This document shows positions 12,601 to 23,195 of a stretch of DNA of 64,000 nucleotides, piece after piece (position 1 is the first letter of the stretch; each line of letters begins with the position of its first letter). The position numbers and the translations under genes were made by a program. The notes beneath the pieces are model-generated. The model searched no databases. It saw nothing but the letters and a program-made list of their open reading frames with translations, and was not told where the DNA came from. The DNA is taken from assembly GCA_015698045.1 (NCBI GenBank), contig BLAL01000068.1:992001-1056000 (forward strand), in the 5' to 3' direction. This DNA comes from Rhizophagus clarus. Taxonomy: Eukaryota > Glomeromycota > Glomeromycetes > Glomerales > Glomeraceae.

Positions 12601-14049
12601 CCCACATCATGGATATCCTATGTAGACGCAAACAATCATTATGGCTGGGCTATGAGCCAGTTCTTACCTATTGGAAATTATCAATGGGAAGCTAGTCGGG
12701 AATACCTTCTAAAAAACCCTGCTATACAAAAGAAATATCTCGAAAAAATTCTTAAGACTAAGGCAAATGCTCCACGCAGATATTTCTTAAATATTAAGTC
12801 TCACTTTCCTCTCAAGACCCATGATTATTTGAGAGACTTACCCCCAGCCGTGGAGAATGTCGCAGTAGGAAAGGATTGGCTTAGTCCATATAATAAGGAG
12901 CTTGTAAATAACTTGGATGGAGGACACTTCTCTAAGACGGAAAAGTTAGTTCCTCATCTTGGTCTGAGAAAGGATTATGTCATCCATTACCTAGAGCTCC
13001 AATACTATGTAAAATTAGGCATGGTTGTAGACGAAGTTTCAGAGATCCTTTCTTTTGACCAAACTAACTGGCTCACCCCATATATTGCATTTAATACTGA
13101 GAAACGACAAGGGGTTAAGAATACCTTTGAAAAAGACTTCTTCAAGCTCATGAATAACTCAGTATATAGTAAGACTACAGAGAATATTCGCAAATACCAG
13201 GATGTCAAACTCATGAAAATGAATAATGAGCGAGATGAAAAGGCCTTCTTGAAGAAAGTCAGTAGCCCGAGATTCAAGTATGGACATCCGCTTGGAAATA
13301 CACTGGTAGGAGCACATATGGGAAAGGCTAGTGTGACTCTCAATAAACCCATCATTGTTGGGGCATCTGTCTTGGGTCTTAGCAAGCTCCATATGTATCG
13401 ATTCTGGTATGGATATGTAAAGGAGAAATATGGTGATAATGCCCAGCTTGGTTATATGGATACAGATTCCTTTATATTCCAAGTCGAGACTGAAGATATC
13501 TATAAAGATATGGCTGAGCATCCAGATCTCTTCGATCTCAATGACACTAAAACTATTGGGCTTTTCAAGGATGAGACTCCAGGTAATGTGATCACAGAAT
13601 CTTTTCACATTTGAGCCAAGTCTTACCATTATGTCTTAGCCGATAAGTCTACAAGGTCTAAGCATAAGGGGGTTAGTAAGAAGGGTATGGAAGCAATGGC
13701 AGAGAACACATATCCCGAAAGTAAATCCTCATTAACTCAAGTATATCGTGATTGTTTATTCCAGAAAAAGGTATTCTATGCCAAGAATGTTGATTTCCGA
13801 TCAAAGGACCACATATTATCTCTGGTCGAGTCTGAGAAAAAAGCACTCTGTCCCATAGATACTAAGCGCTGGATCCTATCAGATGGAATAACTACTTTAC
13901 CATATTTCCATTGGCGCAATATGGTATATAAGTATATGATAAAAGCTGATATTCCTCATGAACAGGCTGAAAAAAGAGCTATGAGGGTCAAGCTCCCAGA
14001 GAAATATCTAAACGAATATGTGTCTCACATATCTAGCCTTCAGGTATAA
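9698..14049 (+). pseudogene. Protein-primed type B DNA polymerase region (fossil part of Polinton-like element)
   Basis: The region starts with a C2H2-like finger (CPRCDKDDF-type, H...H spacing), followed by a long N-terminal part with a further Cys/His cluster (CDGCFQSW...CPGLH). Family motifs then follow: exonuclease-like VDFEAD, HNFRGYDSHL and YIDSQQF; motif A as YVDANNHYGWAMSQ; motif B as KLMNNSVYSKTTENI; motif C as YMDTDS. These are the hallmarks of protein-primed family B polymerases of Polintons, linear plasmids and adenoviruses. The region is broken, with about four breaks. It reads towards the element centre from the left TIR. Confidence 0.8.
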
Positions 14050-15240
14050 ACTAGATAGTGATGTATAGTCAGATCACATACATTATTATATTATTTTTTC
14101 TTCCCATTAATTAGACTAACTTCCGCAGTACTGAAAGTAAAAATGAAAAGCGAGCGCTAAACCGAAAGGATCCCAGAGGGACCAAGTGAAAAAGATTTAT
14201 CCAATAATTTACCTAGCGATCTGGAGGAGCTAACCAAAGTATTTGAGAAAAAATTGGAGGGACTAGAAAACCTTGTAAAATTGTTTAAAAGCGATGTGAG
14301 TAAAATGTTTGATATTTCTGATTCCAGTTTTCCAAGCAGTTCGATTAATGCTAGTCCAGAGAAATGATCATCATCTCGGAAGAATTGCTGAGCCATGCAC
14401 TGCGCCTTCGGCCAAATTGTGCGACAAAATAAATTTTTTCCCCAAACAAATATAAGAAAAAAATGTGAAAGAAGGTCTAGTTGCAACACAGGGCCTACCA
14501 TATAAGTAAATAATAACATTAAAACCATATGTTATGGAGGGCTGAGGGAGTCACAATTTCGAAATCGTTAGGTGTAAGCCAACTATATGTCTTGCAAAGT
14601 AGATCTCCATGTGAAAAGGTATGATGATTTCATTTCCATGTGCTTTTATAGAACTCTTGGCATCAGACGACAATGTTAATCATATACCTGCTGGCTTTTT
14701 ATTATTCCACGAGTCCAGAAACAAATATAAAGTGTGAAAATACAGGTAGAAGTTGAGTCAACCTTCCCGCATAAAATTATGGTACGTATATGTTAAAAGA
14801 CGTGCTTTCATATGAGCAAAGCTTTTCCTCACTATAAACATTGTATTTAGGAAAGCACAAACGAAATCACTCTTAACTGTATTATTGTTCCTATTGGTCC
14901 ACTTCATGGTCTTCAACTCAGTGAAGTTACCCCAGTCATTACAGTTAACAAGAATCAAACAGTTAGCGTACTTGAAGTCGCAATTCAAAACACATTGCGA
15001 GCACCATTTAATAGTGTTCGCTTAAAACTTTTTCGAACTCCTGATGAGATGCGTATGCAACCACAAGATTTGGTTTCCTCTTTTTTTAATACACAACATC
15101 GATTAGAGCATTATCATATCGTTGTTCATCCATTGCAAGAATAATTTTGTATCGTGTAGTGCGATAGGTCTAGACGTTATGTATCACCGGCAAAGTCCCA
15201 AACATTTGTATTTATTTTTGTATAATATATTAAAAAAAAT
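14050..15240 (+). other. Element interior with Crinkler-header-like fragment
   Basis: Just after the polymerase region (14161-14370) is a short Glu/Leu/Ser-rich frame fragment. At about 14856-15144 a stretch following a TTTAG acceptor-like site encodes ITLNCIIVP, then VNKNQTVSVLEVAI, and ends in HYHIVVHP. That matches the pattern of the ubiquitin-like N-terminal header of Crinkler (CRN) family proteins, which are numerous in Rhizophagus. No C-terminal domain is attached, so I treat it as a fossil fragment. Confidence 0.4.
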
Positions 15241-15286
15241 TTTTCTTGGCAAATGGAATCTCATTCAAGAACTTCAAAAGGCTATA

Positions 15287-15484
15287 TTATACCAAAAATA
15301 GCCGAATAGGCACTGTATTTTTTTCCTGATTGCTGTCTGAACATTGTTCAATCTGTGATGAAACACTGTCTGAAACACTGTCAGAACACTGTCCGATCTG
15401 TGATGAAACACTGTCTGAACACTTAACTGTTTTATAATACTGTTTTAACCTACAGGGAAAACGGAATTCTTTACTACAATGCAT
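15287..15484 (-). repeat. Short tandem repeat (Ser/Cys/Asp coding frame)
   Basis: A unit built of CTGTCTGAACACTG and CGATCTGTGATGAAACA repeats across about 15330-15425. The minus-strand frame reads as repeated CSDSVSSQI. It sits just downstream (on the minus strand) of the retropepsin region and is probably part of the same element. Confidence 0.45.
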
Positions 15485-15498
15485 GCATGTACGGTCTG

Positions 15499-18480
15499 CT
15501 AGTTTTTTTTTACAGGTTCTGGCTCTTTTCCTACAGTAAAAACATTACGCTGAGATTTGTGAACAGATAGGGGGATGGTAATAGTCTTCCCATTTTGAGT
15601 TGCCTTGAATTCCCCCTTTACTAAGGGTTCCCATCCTGCACGATACTGCCATTGAGTTCCAAGAATAAATAGGGATAGTTCTTTTCCATTATCATCATAT
15701 TCTGTAGGAACGACAGAGAATTCATCTGAAATGGTGTCTCTATTTTCTCCATCCTCAATAGTTACAGGAACACTATTAACTGTACCAAGAGAATGGGACT
15801 TACTTGCAACTCCATTAAGTCTATGAATCTTTTTCTTATCTATTTTTAGACCCAAATGTTTTGCAACATTTTCTGAGACTATTGACGAATCTGATCCACT
15901 ATCAATCATTGCATATAGTATAGTCACGCTCCCCACCTTACAGGAGATGATCGCAATATCATCAGCATCCTTTATTTGTAAAAAATTTATCTCTAAGGGC
16001 TTTGGCCAATATATGTGACTATTTTTTTTTTGAGCCGATGCATAAACCTTAATAGCATGATCTAACCGAATGCTTTCTGGTATAACATAGCTAGAAGAAG
16101 CAGTATTAATTTCCTTAATTTTAGATTCATTATCGGGAACTTGTAAAAGAGGCTTCTGCTCACTATTTACTGCCTGCAATAGTGGAAATAAGATGTCTTC
16201 GAATTTACTTGCAACAATTCTTCATGCTGATTCCCTTCTTTTTACCGTATCATTTGGCATACTAGTATTCAAGCAATGGTCTTTTATTTTGGGAAATATC
16301 ATATTAATAAATTTCGAAATTTCTATAAGAATCTCTCTAGGACAATGAGGGACTAATGATGTTATTGAAGATTTTAAGGCTATTTGAAACATATAATTTG
16401 CAGCTGTGTCTATATTGCTAGTATGAGATTTGGAAGTAGGGGACTTCTTGGTACTCTTTTTCATAGGTACTCCACTTCGTACCATTTTTTTTTTACAGCA
16501 TAGCAGTTTTGGAATTCGTCAGCATCAATATATTCATCATCTTCTTCTACTTCCTCTTCTTCAGAATCCTCTATATATTCTTCTATGTATTCTTCTTCAG
16601 AGTCTTCAGGATCTTCTACTTTATCCTGGTATACATAATTAACCTTCTTAGTCCGCTTGCCTTTGGGGCAATTAACCTTTGTATGACCAGCCTTTCCACA
16701 TACTGAACAATGTCAGGTTTGCTTTGCAGATGCTTTTGGTATTACCTTTCTAACAACTTTCTTTATAATATAGGCACTTCTGGGTGTAAAAGGACTCTTT
16801 CTAACATGAGCTGTTTGACCTTCTAATCTCTTTTTAAGTTCTTCATAAATAAAATTTTCTAATGTTGCATCATCTGTTCCTATTCCTGTATATGCTAAAT
16901 CTCTTGCTAGACGAATTTTAAAATCATCTTTTTATGGTTGAGCTATATAATTAACTGGAGCTATTGTATGAGCTTGTATTCTTTTACCTGCACTTTCATG
17001 CCATATATTACGCAAGTCTGTAAAAAATGCAATGACTGTAGCAGGATTAGCAATTCTAACTCTCATTTCTAAATCAGAAGGTAATTGATTAAATAGATAA
17101 GGTAAGGCATCAGCATCTGGCATTGCTTGTACTAGTGGTTTGATTCGTTTTTCATAACTATCTGGAGTATCTGTCTCTAAAAACTTTTCATTAACAAAAG
17201 CAAATATAGCACTTCGGTTAGTCCCTAGTCCCTACCATAACTTCTCTATATTTTTCACGCAACCAGTTTAGGAAAAGAGGTTCAGTATTAATAGCTGGAT
17301 TACCTGCTGCATAAGGATCATTGGCAGAAACAGGTGCAAATCTACCTGTCATCTTATTTATCATAACTTGACATCTTGCAGCGGCATTAAAGGCAGCAAC
17401 GGCTAAGGGACGTGCCATCTCATTTATATTTCTAAACTTTTGATAATATACGTCTGGTGGTTCCTGCCCATCATAATTGGGTAATTGTGCAAATAATGGT
17501 GCTAATGTATGCATGACATCTTGTATTGTAGCCATGTTTCCTGGAGGATTGTTTTGTAAATTTAAAATAATTTGTCATGAATTTAATTCCCTACCCTTCC
17601 ATTTTTGATATTTATTAAATACAAATGCCTGATTAAATTCTGCTAAGTCTGTCTCAGCTTTGCGTCTCTGATTTATTAGCTGAAGGATGGTTTTTTCTCC
17701 TACTAATACATTTATTCGGTTTTGTTTTCTTAAGGCTATTCTTTGACCATTAGTTTGCCTATCTTGAGCTATTTGCCACCAACGTCAACGCTCATTTGCC
17801 TCATTATTATATGCCAAAGTCAGTAGCTGAGCTCTTCGAAGACATTCATTTCTAACATTTGCCATATCATTCATAAGGTTATTTATCTGACCATAGGTAT
17901 TATTAAGCAGACCATGAGCAGTAATAAGCTGACCTTGCATGTTAATAGCATCTTGAGCATGTCTTTGCATAAGTCCACAAGCAGTTGTTAATGAGATTCG
18001 TATTCCATTTAGTGTATTTTTGGGGTTAAATGATGTATCCCCATCAATATATGCTTCCACCCGATCTAGTGCTGTAGCGATATTTATTAAAATATCAGGT
18101 ATGGCCATATTTTCTTCCTCCGGTCGTTCTTCTTCATCAGAATGTTTATTACTAGATTTAGATAATTCTTGTATACGAGATTTAAGTTTATCTATTGTGT
18201 CTTCTAGCTGGATAATTTGATTATCTTGATTAACTAATGCCTTCTCTTTTAGCTTCAGGTGATCCTGACATTTTTTAAGTTCACCTAGAATAACCTTACA
18301 TTTATTCTTTAGCTGATTAATTTCTTCATCATAAGATTGTAGATTCTTTTCAAGATGAGAAATATATCGCTCACAGGCTTTAATTTTCTCTTCAAGTTTA
18401 CGGATTTTCTTTTGTACTAACTTTATCCCTAGATCAAAGTTGCTGTTTAGTTGTTCAAGATATGTCTGATCAACTCGCTA
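15499..18480 (-). pseudogene. Gag-like / zinc-knuckle / retropepsin block (fossil part)
   Basis: Reading on the minus strand: a coiled-coil-rich start (about 18480-18110), helical segments, a Gag-like region (about 17535-16930), a CCHC zinc knuckle CSVCGKAGHTKVNC (about 16660-16710) followed by a Glu/Asp-rich linker, and a retropepsin-type aspartic protease domain with the active-site motif AMIDSGSDSSIV (15499-16179). No reverse transcriptase or RNase H and no LTRs were found. A Gag-Pro order without RT inside an element with PolB and its own rve integrase is odd for a Polinton. It is broken, with about five breaks. Confidence 0.65.
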
Positions 18481-18662
18481 ATCTGATCTTAAAAATAATG
18501 TTGCAATTTATAAAATTTCCCAAAAATGCATTTAGAGAAGACTTTGATCGGAAAATGTATTGCTAATTTTGAACCACTTTACAAAATCTATTCATTTTCT
18601 CATTATTATCTATTATTTCTATAGATTCTGGTGAGGCTTGAAATCTTGATATTTCTATTGCT

Positions 18663-19658
18663 TTGAAAAAGATTTATTATCAGCCTATTGGTTATTATCG
18701 AAATGCTAAAAAATTGCATGAAGCTTCTCTTAAAGCTGGATATGATTTTAGTTTAGATGAAGTGGGAGATTGGCTTGAGAGACAAGCTATACACCAAATA
18801 CATAAGCCTCGTCCTAAATATATTCCTTGTGCAAGTTTTACCTCTATTACTACTCCCAATGAAGTTCACCAGGCGGATGTTCTCTACATGCCTTATGATA
18901 AAGTAGATCGGATTACTTATCTTTTTTGCCTTAATATGGTTGATGTGGCTTCGAGATATAAAGCCTCTATCCCTATTGGTGCATATAGTGTTAAGGATAG
19001 GCAGGGTATCTTAACTTCTGCTACTATTGCTCGATCATTTGAGAAAATCTATGATGATTCTGAATGTCCTTTGGTCTGGCCAAAATTATTAATTACTGAT
19101 AGAGGATCAGAGTTTAAAGGTGATTGTGAGAAATTAATGAAAGAGCATGGCGTGAAAATTCAGAAGGCTAAATCTAAGCATACTATGGGTATTGTTGAAA
19201 GGTATAATTGCATCTTAGTTGAAAAGTTATTTCCTTCCCAGGATGTTTCTGATCTCTTGACTTTGGATAGACGATCCAGGGTTTGGGTAAAGAATTTGCC
19301 GATGGTTGTTAAGGACATTAATAATTTTATCACACGTCAGCTTGGTATTTCTCCTGTTGATGCAATAAAGGAAAAAGAGGTCTTTGCTAAGCCTTCTTAT
19401 CTTCGGGATGGTCCTATAGGCTTTGATGAGGAAAAGCTTTCTAGCGATGTATTAGTAAGATATTTGTTGTATCCTATTGATTTAGAGGATGGGAGGCGTC
19501 GTGCTGGTGACTTGAATTGGTCTTCACATATTTATCATATCTGGGAATTTATGGTGCAAAAAAATCAGCCGGTCTTGTACTGGCTGGAAGAAGTCCCTTT
19601 TGGACTAACTGATGATGATGATTATGTAGTCAAACATCCTGAAAGATCTTTTGTGTGA
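18663..19658 (+). CDS. rve-family integrase (part of Polinton-like element)
   Basis: The frame of 331 aa matches a retroviral-type integrase. An N-terminal helical region is followed by the RNase H-fold core, with the first Asp in HQADVLYMPYD (about residue 76), the second in LITDRGSEFKG (about residue 155) and the Glu in TMGIVERYN (about residue 188), which is the DDE order and spacing of the family. The enzyme would join element ends to target DNA. The frame looks whole. It points outward to the right TIR, as integrase genes do in Polintons. A chromodomain was not recognised. Confidence 0.8.
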   Translation: MKKIYYQPIGYYRNAKKLHEASLKAGYDFSLDEVGDWLERQAIHQIHKPRPKYIPCASFTSITTPNEVHQADVLYMPYDKVDRITYLFCLNMVDVASRYKASIPIGAYSVKDRQGILTSATIARSFEKIYDDSECPLVWPKLLITDRGSEFKGDCEKLMKEHGVKIQKAKSKHTMGIVERYNCILVEKLFPSQDVSDLLTLDRRSRVWVKNLPMVVKDINNFITRQLGISPVDAIKEKEVFAKPSYLRDGPIGFDEEKLSSDVLVRYLLYPIDLEDGRRRAGDLNWSSHIYHIWEFMVQKNQPVLYWLEEVPFGLTDDDDYVVKHPERSFV

Positions 19659-19725
19659 GAAGAGTTAATGGTTATTCCCTTTGATACTGAATTGCCTTCC
19701 CAGTGGGTGCTCATGAATTAAATCT

Positions 19726-20109
19726 TTAAAGTGATGATAAGAAGTCTTCTATCTCTTCATCAACTTGTTTATCGGTAATGAAATGATCCTTAGCTAATTT
19801 ATAGTATAATTTATATAGTTCCATGATTGCATTAAGAATCTTTGGATCTCGCCCATAGAATTCTTTATATTCATCTTTGACTTTATAATATTTAGATTCA
19901 TTAGGGAATATGGTCATGGCTAGTTTGAGAACATATTCTTGGAGATTTTCTGCCTGACGTAATTTTTTGATTCACTCTTTATATGATTGCATAAATTTAC
20001 CATCTTTTGGCCTTCTATAGTAAATGCCTGCCTTGACTACATTTATTAATGCCTGTTCGATTTCTTGATATGTAGGCTTGGTATCAGTTAATTGAATTTG
20101 TGTACTCAT
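19726..20109 (-). pseudogene. Unknown small protein region next to right TIR (fossil part)
   Basis: A minus-strand frame region starts MSTQIQLTDTKPTYQEIEQA just inside the right TIR and ends DEEIEDFLSSL. It is helical and charged with no recognised family. It lies tail-to-tail with the integrase. It appears interrupted. Confidence 0.4.
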
Positions 20110-20117
20110 TGTGTAAA

Positions 20118-21207
20118 TGTTGCAACTCCGGTGCTTGTATTAATATTACGAAAACTTTTGTTTAAAATAAAATATTTATTTCTTACTACCATGATAGGTG
20201 AATATTACTGCAACTATTTACTCAGAACTGGAGGTGTCTGTGGGCGTACCTGCCGTCAGTCTGAAGCGTGCCATGAACATTGGAAAGCTAGGAAGCGTTT
20301 TCCTTGTAGTGTATGTGGCAAGCCGACTAGCTCTAAACCTGGTCTTTGTAGAAAACATGCTAGTGGATATTATGTAATCCAATATATTAATAGGCTTCGA
20401 GATAGAGCCTTGGGTACATATCAGGAAGTATAATAGTCCAATTTTCCTTGTATACATGCTCCGCAGAGTTCTTAAACCTATTTTGTGTACACTATTTGAT
20501 ATAATTTTAAGGTGAGACTTAGCCAGATGAATTTTTTTTTTTACACTTATGGGTGAGACTTATCTTGGTGAATTTTTTTTTTACACCTAATCCGAATTTT
20601 TTTCTTAATACTTATTTGAAAGAATTGGCTCCAGAATGGCTTCCTGCATATCAAAAATAATGGTATACTAGAATATGGTTAATATCCTTTTAACTTTATT
20701 TTCGAATACAACAAATTTACACCTAAGACAAGCTTAGGCGTAAATTTTTTATTTTGTTTACGCACATAAATCAGCTTTAGAATTATTTCTAGGATAACAT
20801 AAAATCTGATATGCAAATTATGCTTGACAGGTCGAACGCTGAACACACTTGGACACTTTGGTCCTCGGTGTTCAGCATTCTCCTAAGAGGCAAGCAATAT
20901 GGCATACTTTTTTCGTTATATTATTTGAGATTAAAATCATGCTAGCGCGTTAACAAAAATGGTTATCTCCTTTAACTTGAAAACTAAAAATTTGGGCAAA
21001 ATGGGTATGTTAACAGGATTTGAGCCCAGCTTGATCTTAAGTCTGAATTCGATATTAGATTTCGATATGTTTACTGGTCTTGGAAATAAATTTGGGGTTA
21101 AAATAAGATTACATAAATTTCATATATCGGGAAATAAGCCGGGAGAGGCTTACACTAATTATACCTATTCGGAAATCTTGTTCCAGAACCCCCATTTTGT
21201 TCTATAT
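20118..21207 (-). repeat. Right terminal inverted repeat of the Polinton-like element
   Basis: This is the inverted copy of 8489-9578, of equal length. Both hairpins are conserved (20834-20880 with one mismatch in the 13-bp stem, and 20714-20748). The long open frame at 20959-21252, and its mirror at 8447-8737, simply reflects the TIR sequence and runs past its outer end. Confidence 0.8.
20191..20433 (+). CDS. Small Cys-rich protein encoded in the right TIR
   Basis: From the ATG at 20191 a frame of 80 aa begins MIGEYYCNYL and carries Cys/His pairs: C..., CGRTC, CHEH, CSVCGKP and C..H (LCRKHASGYY). This pattern suggests a small zinc-binding, possibly DNA-binding, protein. An earlier ATG (20092) lies outside the TIR. 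The box TTTCGTAATATTAATACAA sits about 40 bp upstream, as it does before the polymerase region. The mirrored copy in the left TIR appears degraded. Being inside the TIR, it would exist in two copies in a fresh element. No family was recognised. Confidence 0.45.
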   Translation: MIGEYYCNYLLRTGGVCGRTCRQSEACHEHWKARKRFPCSVCGKPTSSKPGLCRKHASGYYVIQYINRLRDRALGTYQEV

Positions 21208-21540
21208 AGACCAGACCAATCAAGGCCCCTGAATACGAAGATATCACATTAAGATAACTGTTTCGTACACTTTGGGAATAATTTCTCTAAATAATATAAG
21301 TGTAACCATGTACACTTTGGCCAGTAAATATAGTAGATATTACATCAATTATCACGACGAGATTCCAATCATCATATTCAGGAGCTGTAACCAATCCTAT
21401 AACTGGGCCACAGTCCAATTGGTTCAGACTGGACCGTTAACATCCTTAATTACAATTAACATTTTTTTTGGAAAGACTTTGTACTTGAAAATGTGATTGT
21501 TCAGTGTCATAATAATATTGTCACATTATTTTAGGTTAGC
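21208..21540. other. Flank of the Polinton-like element
   Basis: No gene was recognised. The inverted GGTC-rich end lies at about 21400-21455. The short frame at 21272-21496 has no recognisable features. Confidence 0.4.
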
Positions 21541-21549
21541 ATCTAAAAA

Positions 21550-22490
21550 AAGAGGTGTTTAATAATTTACCAGGTATAATCGTATCTTTAAATTTTGTGA
21601 ACTTGCATCATAATTCAGACACTTATTAATTCACATTTTTAATAAGTTTCAATATAATATCAACGGTATAATGATATCATTACGTTATTTATGTTAACCA
21701 TCCAGACAGAGAGATGCGAAATGAACAATTTTTTTTGTAAGAATAAATTTTCTTTATTTTATTTATTTTTTTTAATAATGTTGTAATGTTTCTTCTGTTT
21801 TTCTTTTTTTGTAGGTTTAAAGTGTTTTGGCTTAAATTAATCAGATACAATCATATCTTTAGTTTCACAGAACTTACATTGTACTTAAGGGCATGCCAGA
21901 AATCAGCTGATTTAATAGGGGGTGGGGGTTAACCTAAAAATCAGGTTCCTATGATTGGCTATAAATTATATAATATATATAATATATTATTACTATTTAT
22001 ATATTAAAATAGTTTTTTGCAATTATCTTGCCATCTAATAGCTCAATTTAATTAAAATATTTTTTATTTTATAGGGTTTATCAAAAGCTATAAAACAAAA
22101 AAACATTCATAAAAATTGGATGATTAGATCACGAGTTATTTATATAAATATAATTATATATATTATTATATATTTTTTTAACCAATCAAAATGTGATCAG
22201 GTGGGGGGGTGGGGGGTAAAGACTACTAATTGAAGGAAATCAGCTGATTTCTGGCACGCCCCTAATATCAATTCAATATTTTTAATGTTTAATATAATTA
22301 TTAATATCATAATGATATCATTACATTATTTTTATTAACTATTCAGAGAGAGAGATGTGTCTGAATAATTTACCAGGTACAATCATATCTTAATTCAACA
22401 AAACTTGCATCATAATCTAGACACTTATTAATTCACATTTTTAATATTAGAATTATACTAATATCATCACATTGTTTTATATTATTCAAA
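21550..22490. repeat. Three diverged tandem copies of an AT-rich unit
   Basis: Copies start near 21560 (AATTTACCAGGTATAATCG), 21840 (AATCAGATACAATCATATC) and 22367 (AATTTACCAGGTACAATCA). Each continues with AACTTGCATCATAAT-, GACACTTATTAATTCACA- and TATCATAATGATATCATTA-like words, then CAGAGAGAGATG. Copy two is split by a transposon at 21889-22262. Between copies one and two an intron-like segment (GTAAGAATAAA ... TTTTTGTAG) is seen at about 21737-21815. Confidence 0.5.
21889..22262. mobile_element. PIF/Harbinger-type MITE with TAA target duplication
   Basis: The element is 374 bp. Its terminal inverted repeats are about 25 bp: GGGCATGCCAGAAATCAGC on the left and the inverse of GCTGATTTCTGGCACGCCCC on the right. 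It is flanked by TAA at 21886-21888 and 22263-22265, the TWA target duplication typical of PIF/Harbinger. No coding capacity. It carries two G-rich tracts (about 21919 and 22202). Confidence 0.65.
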
Positions 22491-22689
22491 GAGGGGATAT
22501 TTTTCCTTTAATTATTGTAATTCACAATATTATAATTGCATATTATAAAAAATAAAATTAATTCAAGCTAATTAAAATTGATTTTAATTTATTGAATGTA
22601 TCTACTAAGTTTCATTATTTATCTTGATACTGTTTAAATGTCATTCCAATATTTAAATAAATATTTAGCTAACATAACGACATAATTAT

Positions 22690-23195
22690 AATGTTCTAAT
22701 GATACTTTTTTAACAACTTCAGTTATAATAATATTAATTTTTAAATAATATTTGTAATGATATAATTATAATAATCTAACACAATCATAATGATATTTTT
22801 TCAACATCTTCATGATAATATCACAATTTTTTAAATAATATCATGATGACATAATTATGATAATCATAATGATACCTTTTTAACATTTTCACGATGATAT
22901 CCTAACTTTTAAAATGATATTGTGATGATATAGTTATAATAATCTTAACAATATCTTTTCAACATCTTTATGACATCAATAATCATAATAATACCTTTTA
23001 ACATCTTTATGATATCAAATACTACAAAATTGATATAATATCAGAACAATACCAAAATGATATCAAATTTTAATATCGTGAAATTATTAAAAAGGTGTCA
23101 TTAAGATTATCATAACTATATCATCACGACATCATTTTAAAAGTTGGGATGATATCATGAAGATATTGAAAAAATATCATTAAAATATTATGGTT
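22690..23195. repeat. Tandem ATGATATCAT-type repeats with inverted copy
   Basis: Units of roughly 100 bp, each with AATCATAATGATA, TTTTTAACATCTT, GATGATATCCTAACTTTTAAA and ATGATATAATTATAAT words, recur about three times from 22690 to 22990. An inverted copy lies at about 23096-23190 (AAAAGTTGGGATGATATCA is the reverse of the CTAACTTTT segment), forming a foldback. Confidence 0.5.

Larger units (their letters stand above)
8489..21207. mobile_element. Polinton/Maverick-like element (fossil)
   Basis: The element is 12.7 kb long and bounded by 1090-bp terminal inverted repeats (8489-9578 and 20118-21207). Parts in order: left TIR; protein-primed type B DNA polymerase region on plus (9698-14049); a Crinkler-header-like fragment on plus near 14856-15144; a retropepsin / zinc-knuckle / Gag-like block on minus (about 15499-18480); rve integrase on plus (18663-19658); a small minus-strand frame region (about 19726-20109); right TIR. 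PolB plus rve integrase plus long TIRs define the Polinton/Maverick class. I could not recognise the class's double-jelly-roll capsid, packaging ATPase or cysteine protease. It is broken, with roughly ten breaks over its genes, although the integrase frame looks whole. The two TIRs appear to differ at only a few percent of positions, so insertion is fairly recent. Confidence 0.8.
7456..21455. mobile_element. Possible GGTC-rich DNA transposon split by the Polinton-like element
   Basis: The left segment starts near 7460 with GGCATATTAACGGTCTGATC and is rich in GGTCT / CAGTCC words to about 7585. The right segment ends near 21453 with CAGACTGGACCGTTAACATCC, its inverted match. Short GGTC words also touch both junctions of the inner element (CAATCTGGTC at 8470 and AGACCAGACC at 21208). 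The simplest reading is an older GGTC-rich foldback-type transposon interrupted by the inner 12.7-kb element. The repeats are short and low in complexity, and no target duplication is clear. Confidence 0.35.

Noticed and set aside
13005-13629. Two minus-strand frames of 126 and 156 aa
   Set aside because: Shadows of the polymerase region on the opposite strand.
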